A stretch of DNA of 64,000 nt. Source: Chamaelirium japonicum (lineage: Eukaryota; Streptophyta; Magnoliopsida; Liliales; Melanthiaceae). The stretch lies in contig OX393550.1 of assembly GCA_947650365.1 (NCBI GenBank), positions 119,198,874 through 119,262,873 on the forward strand, read 5' to 3'. A program made the position numbers and the translations under genes. Numbering within the stretch: position 1 is the stretch's first letter; each line of letters opens with the position of its first letter. The notes under the pieces were generated by a model. The model searched no databases. It saw nothing but the letters and a program-made list of their open reading frames with translations, and had not been told where the DNA came from. Shown piece by piece: positions 12,401-22,197 of this stretch.

Positions 12401-12665
12401 CCGGCGAGCTTTACTAGAGGGGAGCACTCTTTCTGAGCTGGCGGCCGCCGAGGCGAGCTTGTGTCAGTCGGAGCAACAGCTCGCGGAGGCCGCTTCCAGC
12501 CTGTCGAAGGCTCAAAAGAAGATAGAATTGGTGCGCGCCTCACTTCGGAAGGCGGAGTCTCGTCTGGAGCGAGCTGAGACCGCAGAGAGTGCTTTGAAAG
12601 CGAGCTACTTGAAGCAGCAGTCAGACTTGGCGGCCCGCGGAACTTCAACGAGTGGAGGCTACTAG
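9467..12665 (+). mobile_element. Antisense accessory ORF region with plant mobile domain (part of Tat-like fossil)
   Basis: This lies between integrase and the left LTR, in the opposite direction to pol. The translation at about 9.5-11.8 kb resembles the plant mobile domain (PMD, 'aminotransferase-like'). Seen are FLTGAGEIGISLRDVHIVSG, matching the T...GE.TISL.DV..L.G pattern, and a W/L-rich region with LHYLYGWIALHFSKRIF. A basic PPKRRKV stretch resembles a nuclear-localisation signal. At about 12.3-12.66 kb an Ala/Glu/Leu-rich coiled coil follows (AEASLCQSEQQLAEAASSLS). Tat-group elements are known for an extra antisense ORF at this position, and PMD domains are known in plant transposons. 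The copy is broken. Its function in the element is unknown. Confidence 0.65.
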
Positions 12666-12949
12666 AGAGGAGTTAATGTGCCGCCTTCGAGCTCTGGATA
12701 CCTTTTTCTAGCGGCTCCTTGTCTAGTCGTTTTGCCTTATAGCTTTCTTTTATGCTATGTACTGCCCTTCTTTTGCATTTATAATAATATTGCCTTGTTC
12801 TGCCGTATTTATGCATGGATCCTTGTTGCTTTTTTCTTTTGGTCGGACTGAACCTGAAGTAACTTCTCAGGCTGCCTACGTACCCCCTTAAAGGGGATCA
12901 AGTCGTATGTAGTTCATTTTTTTTTTTTTGCAAGGGGTGTGGCCTTGCT

Positions 12950-15448
12950 TTAGGCGTAGTACCTTTTGAGGTACTTGCCGTTAATAGGGCCGAGTGTCAG
13001 CCCTTCTGGCGTGGTGAGGAGATAGGCGCCGTTGGAGTAGACTTCCTTGATGGAGTGCGGGCCATCCCATTTGGCATCAAATTTCTTCCCTCCTCGATAC
13101 GAGAGGATGATGGGGCGTTTGACTGCCAGTACCAGTTCCCCTATCTGGAATGATCGAGGACGGATCTTCTTGTTGAAGGCGCGAGACAGTCTGGCCTGAT
13201 AACACTCCAGACGTTGCTGAGCTTGGAGGCGTCTTTTGTCCAATGCTTCCAATTCTGCTAGGCGGAGCTGGGCGTTGTCGTCGCTGGTGAGGCCTTCTTG
13301 GATTGCTATCCTGAGCGATGAGATCTGGAGCTCGAGCGGAAGAACAGCTTCTACACCATAGACGAGGGAGTACAGTGTTGCTTGAGTCGGCGTACGGAAG
13401 GACGTCCGGTAAGCCCATAGCGCTTCGCCCATGCGTTCGTGCCAATCTTTCTTCGTCTTCGAGACAGTTTTCTCCAGCAGCTTGCAAAGAGTCTTGTTGA
13501 AGGCTTCTGCCAGACCGTTGGCCGGAGCGTTGTACATCGTCGAACAATTCTGTTTAATGTTGTACAATGCGCAGAACTGGCTGACGGCAGCATTCTTGAA
13601 TTGTTTCCCGTTGTCTGTTACGATGTAGCGAGAAACTCCATATCGGAAGATGATGTCATTCTGGATGAAGCTGATAACGGAGTGCTTTGTAACTTCTCGT
13701 AGAGGTGTTGCCTCAGCCCACTTGGAGAAGTAGTCCATTGCCGCCAGAATGTAAAGGTGTTGCTTGGATGACTTGGGCAAGGGGCCGACAATATCGAGTC
13801 CCCATCCGTCGAAGGGCCAAGACGCGATTGTTGGGTGCAAAGGCTCCGGTGGTTGACGGATGTAGTCCCCGTGTAGCTGGCAAGCGTGACATTTCTTCGC
13901 GAAGTCCAAGCTGTCCTTGACCATGGTGGGCCAGTAATAGCCCATCCTCCTGATGCGAAAGTGAAGCTTCGGACCGGACTTGTGCGATCCGCAGATTCCA
14001 GCGTGTACCTCTTCCAGTGCCGCTTCTACCTCTTCTTTCGCGAGGCACCTCAGGAGTGTGCCATCGTAGCTTCGACGGTATAACTCGTTGTTGAAGTGGT
14101 AGAACTTCAGGGATCATCGCCGGATGTCGACTTTGCGCTTCGGATCTTCGGGGAGTTTACCATGGATGAGATAATCCACAAAAGGCTGCCTCCAGTCTTG
14201 CTCTTCAATTTCGAGGACGTGCACCGCGTTGATTTTAACTGGAATTTCGATTGGACCTTCTTCCTCGGTGATCAATATTCTTCTGCAGATGGGGACAATG
14301 AGCTGACGTTCTTCTAGAAACAGGAGTGTAGTCGCCAGATTCGCGAGTGCATCAGCCTACTGGTTGAGGTTTCTGGAGGCGTGCTGAATGGAAGCGGTCT
14401 CTAGTTTGCCAAGGAGCTCCAAAGCTCGCACGTGCAACGGCACCAGGCCTTCTTTGTTGACCTCGTATGCCCCCAAGACTTGCTGGATAACGAGTTGAGA
14501 GTCGTCGAAAATCTCAAGTCTTTGAAGCTTCATTTCGTTGGCAAGTTCGAGACCGATGAGTAGAGCTTGATACTCTGCCACATTGTTAGAACATGATTCC
14601 GACAACAGGAATGAGAAGGGGAGTATTTCGTTGTCTGGAGAGACGAAGATGACTCCGGCTCCCGCTATATTTTGTCTTGCTGCGCCGTTAAAGAATATTT
14701 TCCAGGATAGGGCGATGTCGATGGAGAATACTTCTTCATCTGGGAGATCCTCTGGTAACTCCCATTCCGCCGGGAGGGGATATTCTGCGAGGAAGTTCGC
14801 GAGAGCTTGCCCTTTAACCGCTTTCTGCGGTACGAAGGTGATATCAAATTCGAGGAGAAGCAGCGCCCACTTTGCCAGACGTCCGGAGAGTACTGGTCTT
14901 GACATGATGTACTTGAGGGGGTCGGCCTTCGAGACAAGTCTGACGGTGTGAGCCAGCATATAGTGTCGCAGTTTTTTCGTGGCGAAGATGAGTGCTAAGC
15001 AGACCTTCTCGATCGGGGAGTAATTTAGCTCTGCGCCGACGAGAGTACGACTCAAGTAGTAGCAAGTCGTCTCATTGCCAAGTTCATTGTTCTGAGCCAG
15101 GAGTGCCCCCAAAGATTGCTCCTGGGCACTAATGTAGAGGACTAACGGCCTTCCTTGAACTGGCGCTGATAGAACTGGCGGCTTCAGTAGATAAGCTTTG
15201 ATGCTTTGGAGTGCTTCTTGGCAAGCATCGTCCCATTTGAATGGCGCTCCTTTCTTCATGAGGCGATTAAATAGGCGGCACTTCCCAGCTAGGTTGGCGA
15301 TGAACCTTCGGATGTACGCCAAGTGCCCTTGGAGGCCTCTGAGGTCTCGCACTGTCTTTGGTACAGGCATATTGACGATAGCATCAATTTTGGATTGATC
15401 TATCTCAATGCATGGCGGTAGATCTATCTCAATGCATGACGATAGCAT
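12950..15448 (-). mobile_element. pol remnant (RT end, two RNase H domains, integrase) of Tat-like fossil
   Basis: About 15.4-14.36 kb reads as the tail of Ty3-type reverse transcriptase (VRDLRGLQGHLAYIRRFI), RNase H (YYLSRTLVGAELNYSPIEK) and a second RNase H-like domain (FFNGAARQNIAGAGVIFVSP, NNVAEYQALLIGLELA). About 13.95-12.95 kb is integrase: the zinc-finger end (CHACQLHGDYIR), the catalytic core (WGLDIVGPLPKSS, YIVTDNGKQF) and a C-terminal module (GPINGKYLKRYYA). The paired RNase H domains are characteristic of the Tat lineage. The remnant is broken. Confidence 0.88.
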
Positions 15449-15850
15449 GGCGGTAGTTCTTTCCTTTTCTTTCTTCTCTTTCCTTTTCTTTTCTTTCCTT
15501 TTCTTTTATTTCCTTTCTTTCCTTTTCTTTTCTTTTCCTTTCAAGGCCGGCCGGCCCCCATGGGGTTCGGATCCCTACTAGGGGCCGGCCCCCATGGGGT
15601 TCGGGTCCCTAGTAGGGGCCGATCGGGCGGGCCCCACTTAAGGGTGGGCCCACCCGGTTCCCTTGTCGGGCGCGAGTCGGGTCCGGGTCCGCATTGGTGC
15701 GTGCTAGTCGGGTCCGAGTCGGAGTGCGCGTCGGGTTTGTATCCGCATTGGTGCGCGCAAGTCGGGTCCGAGTCGGAGTGCGCGTCGGGTTTGTACCCGC
15801 GTGGGTGCACGCAAGTCGGGTCCGGGTTAGACAAAATTCGTGTGTCTACA
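15447..15850 (-). repeat. LTR (right copy, partial) of the Tat-like fossil
   Basis: About 404 bases match the 7578-7981 part of the left LTR, with the same CTTTTC tract and gtcgggtcc minisatellite. It ends at gtgtctaca directly before the gtggg target duplication. About 14 differences from the left copy were counted by eye, mostly transitions at CpG or CpNpG-like sites, as expected for methylated plant DNA. Confidence 0.88.
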
Positions 15851-16085
15851 GTGGGTCTATCGGGTTAGGTCGGATCGGGTCAACTGAATAAACCCGTGTA
15901 GTAAACAGGTCTTATCGGGGTCTACCCGTTTATAAACGGGTCGGGTATGGGTTTAGGATCTAGACACGATTAGTTAACAGGTCGGGTCCAGGTCTAGGGG
16001 TTTTGGACACGACCCGAAACTAGACACGACACAAACCCGACCCGACACGACCCATTGCCACCCCTACATGGAAGGGCTGTAATAA

Positions 16086-16274
16086 GAGAGATGCTATTCA
16101 GCCCAAAGGTTTTCCTGATTCCGCTCAACCCGATTGACGTGGCAGCATGCAACTGGTGGTGTAAAAGATTTAAATATCGCTAGTGGGTTTTAGCCACCAG
16201 CTGTATGCTGCCAAGTCAATCGGGCTGGCAAAATCAAAAAAACCTTCGGGCTGAAGTGAATAGCATTTCTCCTC
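16086..16274. mobile_element. Foldback MITE, ~190 bp
   Basis: Two arms of about 75-80 bases are inverted copies. The left arm runs gagagatgctattcagccc... to cagcatgcaactggtgg, and the right arm ends ...gaatagcatttctcctc. The hexamer taataa flanks both sides (16080-16085, 16275-16280). The GAAATGCTATT-like end recalls Mutator-type MITEs, but the short flank repeat leaves the superfamily open. It starts only 11 bases past the hAT-1 target duplication. Confidence 0.8.
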
Positions 16275-16438
16275 TAATAATGTTTTGAGCGAGTAGGGGC
16301 GCCATAAACAAAATAGTTGGGTTGACCCGAGCCTTCCTCAGGTTTTCTAAATGAGGTGTTCTACCTGCACCCGTCTAATTTTAATCTTTTGTTTTACCGA
16401 TAATTGATATTAGGTTCTAAAAAAACTTTTCCATTTAA

Positions 16439-16668
16439 GGCTTATTTGGTTATTGTGCAAATGTTGTCGTGCATTTTTGTTTGCAATTAAAGTTTCATAT
16501 GATTAGGTGAAACGTCGTTTGAATAGATATATATGCAAATGTTGTGCAAATTTAGTAAAGTGTGCATCTGTTTGCACCGGTCACACCCCATTAACCAAAC
16601 AACTCTATTATGTTTGCATATGTGTTTCCAAAAACACAAGCAAAAAACACATGAACCAAACAAGCCCT
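16439..16668. mobile_element. Tourist-like (Harbinger) MITE, 230 bp
   Basis: The ends ggcttatttggttattgtg and, inverted, agggcttgtttggttcatg match the classic GGGCTTGTTTGGTT plant MITE terminus. Both flanks carry TAA (16436-16438, 16669-16671), the 3-bp target duplication of PIF/Harbinger elements. The inside is AT-rich and non-coding. Confidence 0.82.
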
Positions 16669-16671
16669 TAA

Positions 16672-17334
16672 CATTAAAGTTAGATAGAGTTTGCAATTAA
16701 TGTTAAGTCTTTGTGGTTAGACTTTGGTAAGCGTGAGATCCTTTTAACAATAATAACAGAATTTTCCAAATAGCAATTTTATCCCTATATTCAAAGATAC
16801 AAAGAGAAACAACTAGTAAATAGTAACAATCTTGTAGCAATGAGTAACAATTTGATATGGTACCATGCATTAATTATAGACTGGTTATAACTTATTATAA
16901 ATAATATTTATATGCATCTGATCAAAACATTATCTTTTTTGCGATAAAAAAATGCATTTAACTGTGTCAAACAAAGTCGATTTGATCTTGCATATAACAG
17001 AGTAACAATTTGGTAAAAAATAATAACTATTAGTTAAATAACGCTTTGTTTAATTAACAATTTTTTTTTGATTAAAATAAACAAAAAAAAAGAGATTATT
17101 TTGTGGTTTTACATTGACGGTCAGAGTGGTTTCAAATTGTTTTTCATGCAAGAAAACATGTGGGTTTAGTTGATGGTAGAAAATATAAATTTGATGAACT
17201 TTAGAGGGGAATTGTTGTCCTTTTTTCTTTTTGGATCGGTCGGATTTTGGGAGGCACCTAATGCAATATGGGACTTGTATGGAGGCCTTATTGCGAGTCT
17301 ATACTTTTGTAAGGGACCTACCACTAAGTCCCCT
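16672..17334. other. AT-rich non-coding DNA
   Basis: No gene or element end was recognised. It holds loose gtaacaat / tagcaatgagtaac motifs like those at 43.5-43.8 kb, so part of it may be a decayed dispersed repeat. Confidence 0.4.
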
Positions 17335-17880
17335 TTTTTATACGAAAATTGCTCTCATCCCTAACCTCCAGCCCGCCTCACCCCCCCGACCCCAACAACA
17401 CATCCACCCCTCCTTGTCGCCCCTTTCCAATGTTACACCCAGGCTCCGATGCCCACCTTCATCTTCCTCCTTTCTTTTTCTCCTTTGTCCTCCTCCTCCC
17501 CCTTCCTTCACCTTACACGTGGCGAAACCCAAGGCCAACCAAAAATCCTGTTGATGGTTGCTCGCCGATAGTATCGGTAGGGCAACTACCAATATTACCA
17601 TGCCGATGCCGACCCGCCAATATTCAACATCAACATAATAATGTCGATGATTGTCCTCGCCAACTTTGTAGGCAAGCAACCATTGACATATGCTTCGGGG
17701 TTCTAAGTTGTGGAAATGGAGAAGGAAGGAGGGCGACGAAGGAGGCCGGACTTGGCATCAAAAATAGGACGACAAGGACGAAATGGTAGAGGGAAATGGG
17801 TCGGCGTTGGGGGTGGGGGTGAGGGTTGGCTGGAAGTTAGGGGTGAGGGCATTTCGGTATATCCAAGGTGCCAACATGAA
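17335..17880. repeat. Inverted-repeat (foldback) element
   Basis: The stretch from about 17349 (ctcatccctaacctccagcc, then C-rich) to about 17430 is inverted at about 17760-17870 (ggaagttaggggtgaggg on the plus strand). The arms are pyrimidine-rich on the left and purine-rich on the right. The outer ends and target duplication were not resolved. The composition (agaaccctaag-like, cctcctcc) resembles the Mutator-like family at 18.0 kb. Confidence 0.55.
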
Positions 17881-18027
17881 AAAAAAAAAAGTAGTGTGGA
17901 AAAAATACAAGTGCCAGGCTGAAAGCGATGGGTGCAGATAGAACATGCATTTCTACAATTAGTTTGAATGGATGCCACGTTTTATAATCTTGTTGGCTAA
18001 AATTATGAAATATTATCCTAAGAGAAA

Positions 18028-18611
18028 GGATTCGTCTATTCGCACCTATAAAATTTGTGATGCACCCAAATCTTTCTTGGTCCTCAACCCATTTTGGCAT
18101 ATTTGTCTTGGCACCCACAATAACCTCAAAATGCCCCCCTTCACTCCCAGCCCTGGCTATCGTCGTACATGTCCGACCCCCCACCCCCTCCGCCACTACA
18201 GTCATCCATGCCCCATATGCTGCCCCCTCTGCTACCGTCCTTCCTCCACTCCCTTCTTCCTCCTCCTCCTTTCTCCTCTTTTTCCATGTCGGAACCCTAA
18301 GTCGATGGCCTCTATCTTTCCCACACCGGAACCCTAAGCCGCTGACCGTCCTCCCCCTTCAGACAAAAAGATGGAGGAAGAAGGAGGAATGAAGAGAAGG
18401 AAGGGGGCAACAACAAGGAGGCAGAGGAGGCAATGGGTGAGGTTTGAAAAGGAGGCAGAGGAGGCAGCTAGGGCGGCTGCTGAGGCAGAGGGTGATGGGG
18501 GCGGCAACAATGACGACTTGCTAGAGGTTGAGGATGAGGGTAAACGGTGTATAAGAAAAAATTAAGCTATCTGGGTTCCATCACTAATTCCGTGGGTGCA
18601 AATGGACGCAC
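18028..18611. mobile_element. Mutator-like non-autonomous element, 584 bp
   Basis: An 11-bp repeat cctaagagaaa flanks both sides (18017-18027, 18612-18622), fitting the 9-11 bp target duplication of Mutator-like elements. Inverted ends: ggattcgtctattcgcacc and, from the right, gggtgcgtccatttgcaccc. The inside is CT-rich then GA-rich, with two ggaaccctaagycg motifs. Related ends (gtctattcgcacccatgg) occur at 45.47, 56.88 and 57.95 kb. The 64-aa basic/acidic frame inside (MEEEGGMKRRK...) is probably compositional. Confidence 0.8.
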
Positions 18612-18622
18612 CCTAAGAGAAA

Positions 18623-19065
18623 ACTTTTTTTTTTTGTGCTGTTGTTGGTACTGGTCAAGTTACAGCTTCCTGGTACAAGTAAAATCCCATACAAGATACG
18701 ATTAAAATAATAAGTAATTACACATTGCATTTCTTCATAAATCATTAATTTTTTTAAAAATGTATATATAACCATAACAAATACACCCATCTAGTTGGGG
18801 TTGGACAACAAACTCAAAAGAAGGCAAAGAAAAATTACTCATAGCCATAACAAATTATCCAGAGAAAACATTAACAAGTCTTACAACTATATTAGATAGC
18901 AAAATGTATCCAAACATACAAAAGCTAGCAGTAATCCAATTCATGACACCCATGACATTGCTGATGGCCTAAAAGTGTTCTCGGAATGTTTCGTAACCGG
19001 GACATATCCCACGAAAACCCTATTAAATTTCTTTCCCGTTATACAAGAGAAGTGTCAATACTCGT
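18623..19065. other. Probable 3' flank / 3' UTR of the ACP gene
   Basis: AT-rich sequence downstream (minus strand) of the ACP stop codon. It probably contains the 3' UTR. No other gene was seen. Confidence 0.4.
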
Positions 19066-19257
19066 TCAGGAAGCTTCTGATTTTGTGGATTGAGATTTAG
19101 ATAATATGTACTTAGTGACATCAGCACAAGAAGCAAGTTTGTCTGCCTTCTCATCAGGGATTTCAATGGAGAACTCCTGCTCAAAAGCCATGACATGCTC
19201 CACCCTGTCCAAGCTGTCCAAACACAAGTCCTTCTGGAAATCAGCCGTCTCGATCAC
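19066..19257 (-). CDS. Mitochondrial acyl carrier protein (mtACP3-like), last exon
   Basis: This minus-strand exon of 63 codons follows a CTCCTTGCAG acceptor in phase 0 and ends in TGA. It encodes the C-terminal two thirds of an acyl carrier protein: ETADFQKDLCLDSLDRVEHV, the EFSIEIPDEKADKLASCADV segment, and a short tail. The DSLD motif contains the serine that receives 4'-phosphopantetheine. The ADFQKDL/EIPDEKADKL wording is closest to plant mitochondrial ACP3-type proteins, which serve mitochondrial fatty acid (lipoate) synthesis and associate with complex I. Unusual residues (C before LDSLD, H in RVEHVM) may be drift. The upstream exon with transit peptide was not found up to 21.9 kb. A Harbinger fossil sits about 130 bases upstream. 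The gene may have a long interrupted intron or be a remnant. Confidence 0.7.
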   Translation of the reverse strand: MIETADFQKDLCLDSLDRVEHVMAFEQEFSIEIPDEKADKLASCADVTKYILSKSQSTKSEAS

Positions 19258-19382
19258 CTGCAAGGAGTCCAATCCTCGGCCTTAGTTACTCACGCACTTG
19301 AGAGGTGTCGCGTGTGTAGCATAAGGTTATAGAGTAATGGGAGAATAGATATCGTACGAGTTCCTAAGTATATCCCTTTCCA

Positions 19383-20061
19383 TGCAGTTGGGCAATTCTT
19401 CCACTTCCAATGCATATAATCGATGCTTGCCAACATACCTAGGAAGCCACACTATTCACCAACGACTAACAGTCTGCAGACGTCATTGTTGTCGTTTGGC
19501 CACCTCAAATACTAGGTCTCAAAAAGTTCAATCACCGCCCTCAAATACTAGGTCTCGAAAAGTTCAATCACCGCCCTCATATACTAGGTCTCGAAAAGTT
19601 CAATCACCGCCTTAACGAGTTTCTTCAAATTTAAGTTTGCAGTAGTTTCACCAATCCGTACAAAATCATCCATTGCATCCTCCGCAACTTTGTACGAAAG
19701 CATTTTGATTGCTGCGATAATTTTTTGCATAGAACTCAATCCAAGGATTCCGACTACATCTCTCTTTTGGACAAAGTAATCATCATGTGATTCCACCTCT
19801 GCTTGAATCCTCATAAATAAGGAATGGCTCATCCAAAATTTTTATCTGAAAGAGTGAGAGGATATACATCGGATTGTCGCTGAAGTAGTCCCGGAAGAGT
19901 CTTTGGTGGCCTTCCAGTCTATTTCTCTAGATTGATGTACGGGTTGCAACAGAACCGTGACTTGATCCTAATCGATGACAACTTTCTTCTTCGATTGCAA
20001 CTAACGTCAAGAGTTCCAGTCCATCGTCGGAGTCAGAATCGTCGAAAAAGGTGGTCGCCAT
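19383..20061 (-). mobile_element. PIF/Harbinger (HARBI1-like) transposase remnant
   Basis: Minus-strand pieces follow the order of plant HARBI1-like transposases. First comes an acidic start, MATTFFDDSDSDDGLELL. Then RNRLEGHQRLFRDYFSDNP, SLFMRIQAEVESHDDYF, VQKRDVVGILGLSSMQKI and RIGETTA...LKKLVKAVIELF. Last is GMLASIDYMHWKWKNCPTAW, which carries the first catalytic Asp of the DDE nuclease. In-frame stops interrupt the reading, including a TAG just before RNRLEG and one in each unit of a 36-base tandem triplication. The frame changes between the DYFSDNP and FMRIQ segments. The C-terminal half of the nuclease is absent, so the copy is dead. It lies in what should be the intron or upstream region of the ACP gene. 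Confidence 0.85.
19503..19614. repeat. 36-bp tandem triplication inside the Harbinger remnant
   Basis: Three copies of a 36-base unit, ggtctcgaaaagttcaatca plus ccgccctcaaatacta, lie head to tail at 19515, 19551 and 19587, the last partial. The unit corresponds to the AVIELF part of the transposase and arose after its decay or as part of it. In the plus direction it gives a repeated TRSRKVQSPPS frame with no apparent meaning. Confidence 0.9.
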
Positions 20062-20069
20062 TGGAGGAG

Positions 20070-20700
20070 GATGGAAGTTTGAGTGAAGACATGGATGAGA
20101 GTGTTTGCTCTCTATTAATAGAAGAGATCCTAACAATAAAAAAATTGTCTGTGAAAAAAGATGATCATCATTGGAATCCGTGCTGAATGGTCAAATAATA
20201 AAATGATATATTTATGAGGAGTGGCTTGATTGTAATTTACGTAGACATTGAGTGTGTTTTGGTCTTTAGGTAAAAAGTTGCTAAATGGAATATCTAGCCC
20301 ACTGTGGACCTCTCATTTTGGGTGGCTAGCTATTCACATTTGGCTCGGTATTCCCCATTAAAATATAATATAGTAGCTAAAGTTTTAGCTAGCCCGATGT
20401 GGATGCTCTTAACCTTAGATAAGAAGCATGACCTTCCTTTCTAGTCATAGCTCTAAAACGCGTTGCAATGTTAACCCAATTGCATGACGATCGAGCAGTT
20501 CTAGGTGCATCAGTCGGTTTGGCATAAGAAGATGCAGCAACAGTCGTCGATCCGCTATATATGTATTTGCTTTTCTCCATAGTCTTTCATTCCTATCGCC
20601 GGACTATGGACCAGGCTTTGCTGCACCAGTCAACCCTTTTACTAGCACCACAGAATGGCAAGTAAATTGTATCAGTAAAAGAAGTCACAAAGGTAGCTAG
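20070..20700. other. Non-coding sequence between Harbinger and copia scraps
   Basis: No gene was recognised. Two ctagccc...tgtgga motifs (about 20297-20320 and 20386-20405) suggest a decayed short element whose right end reads gatgtggatgctc, but no matching inverted end was found. Confidence 0.4.
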
Positions 20701-20716
20701 ACCAAGGCAGTTACCA

Positions 20717-20875
20717 AATAGTCCAGCTCAACTTGATCTTCACCGAAAAGCTTGATGATGAAGGCTACAACAAACACTTTGGTGATGGGCAATGGAAGTT
20801 TACTAAGGAGTCAATGGTAGTGGCAAAGGGGAAAAAACAAAGAAGGGTCGTGCTATGTACATTATATGAGCAAAG
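20717..20875 (+). mobile_element. Ty1/copia polyprotein fossil fragment
   Basis: One frame reads LIFTEKLDDEGYNKHFGDGQ followed by WKFTKESMVVAKGKK, matching the gag-pre-integrase stretch of plant Ty1/copia polyproteins (EKL.D.GY...FG.G.WKL.KGS.VVA.GKK). No LTRs or other parts were recognised nearby. It is a short, old, broken scrap. Confidence 0.6.
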
Positions 20876-20959
20876 TTAAATAAGGGCAGAATAATGAGCC
20901 CAGATGCTGAGGAAGCAAAGTAAGTAACGGTGGGCATATGTGGCCAGGGATGGACCGAA

Positions 20960-20985
20960 GGGGGGGGGGGGGGGGGGGGGGGGGG
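20960..20985. repeat. G26 homopolymer tract
   Basis: 26 consecutive G, then cgtgtgggggcgatcgcccccc, a short GC palindrome. Its length in an assembly is often unreliable. A similar G-run followed by a gcga.accccc motif occurs at about 56.69 and 57.74 kb. Confidence 0.9.
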
Positions 20986-21139
20986 CGTGTGGGGGCGATC
21001 GCCCCCCTAGATTCGAAAGAAAATCCCTTATTATATTAGTATTAGCTAGGACTATTTTAAAATTAAATAAGTTCACCCCCTCTGAATTTTTAACAAAATA
21101 GCTCATTTTACGATAAAAATAGTATCTCTAGGGATTCTA

Positions 21140-21370
21140 CCGTGTGTGTTTTTTTTTAGATAGCGAGTCCTATTTTAGTAGGATTACCCTTGTGTAAAAT
21201 AAATATCTCGCCACTAGTGGGCAAATAAAGTCCGACCAAAATTGGTGGGACACCAATGTCTAGCAAAAGTGGGAACAAATGGAATCATGAAAATTGATTT
21301 ACCCAAGACATTGGGCTAAAGTACATGGGACAAATTAAAATTTTTCTGGATAAATCAATGTTTAACCTAT
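21140..21370. repeat. Dispersed repeat, copy A
   Basis: This stretch (attttagtaggattaccc, then cgccactagtgggcaaataa, then ggtgggacaccaatgtc) is a diverged copy of 24945-25110 in the same orientation. The two copies bracket the hAT-2 element. Family unknown and non-coding. Confidence 0.6.
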
Positions 21371-21900
21371 TTTACTCGGCAAAAGAACATGTTTATTCTT
21401 TTGGCGAGACATAAATGAGATAAGAAGATCGTTTGCTTGAGACATTCATGGGCAAAAACAATGATGTGTTGTTAATCTGATAAGGCCTATCGATCTAAGT
21501 TTCAATCTGGGTACCGTCATTAGTTAGCTCGTGAATCCCATAGCTATTTATTGTTAAGTATGAGGGCTTATTGGCTTCTTGGTACGGTTAACGATTTGCT
21601 TCTTTGCTTTCTAGTTTGTCAGTCTGGTTAACGCTTTACAGGAAACTAAATGCCTCATGTTATTTTTGTTGGGCGAATCCAACTAACTTTTCTGTTACAC
21701 TTGGGTAGGTATTTCTCTCTCCCTCTCTATCTTTTTTCCTATTTTTTGGTAGGGTAATTTTTACATGTAATTGTTTTTGGGTGTGGCAATTTTACACGTT
21801 GATCTTATCCATATCTTGAAAAAGAGGGTGGAGTTCAAATCTCCTCCAGTTGGTCAGCCCTAGTCGTCGACATGCAATGCAGCCATACGATGGCAAGCAA
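21370..21900. other. Non-coding flank of hAT-2
   Basis: No gene or element end was recognised apart from the hAT-2 target duplication at its end. Confidence 0.4.
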
Positions 21901-22197
21901 CCCACAAGTAGGATTGTAAATTGGGCCGGGCTAGCTCAATACTCGCCCGTTCGACCCAAAAAATGGGATGAACTTTATTTGAGCTTGGGTTAGGCTAAGC
22001 TTGGGCATAATATCAAGCTCGAATTTGAGTTTGGTCTGAGCTCGGGCCATGTTAAGACCAACCTGATTTAGGCCCGAAACCAGATTAGTGAGGGTATTTT
22101 AGGATTTTCATTCATATATATAAAGAAGAGTGTAAGACCAAAACATTTCTTACAAAGAGTCACTTGTTTGATGACCTATTTTATATGAGTAGTGAGA

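Noticed and set aside
17338-18392. Several 100-146 aa Pro/Ser-rich frames
   Set aside because: Products of CT-rich inverted-repeat and Mutator-like elements; no conserved domain.
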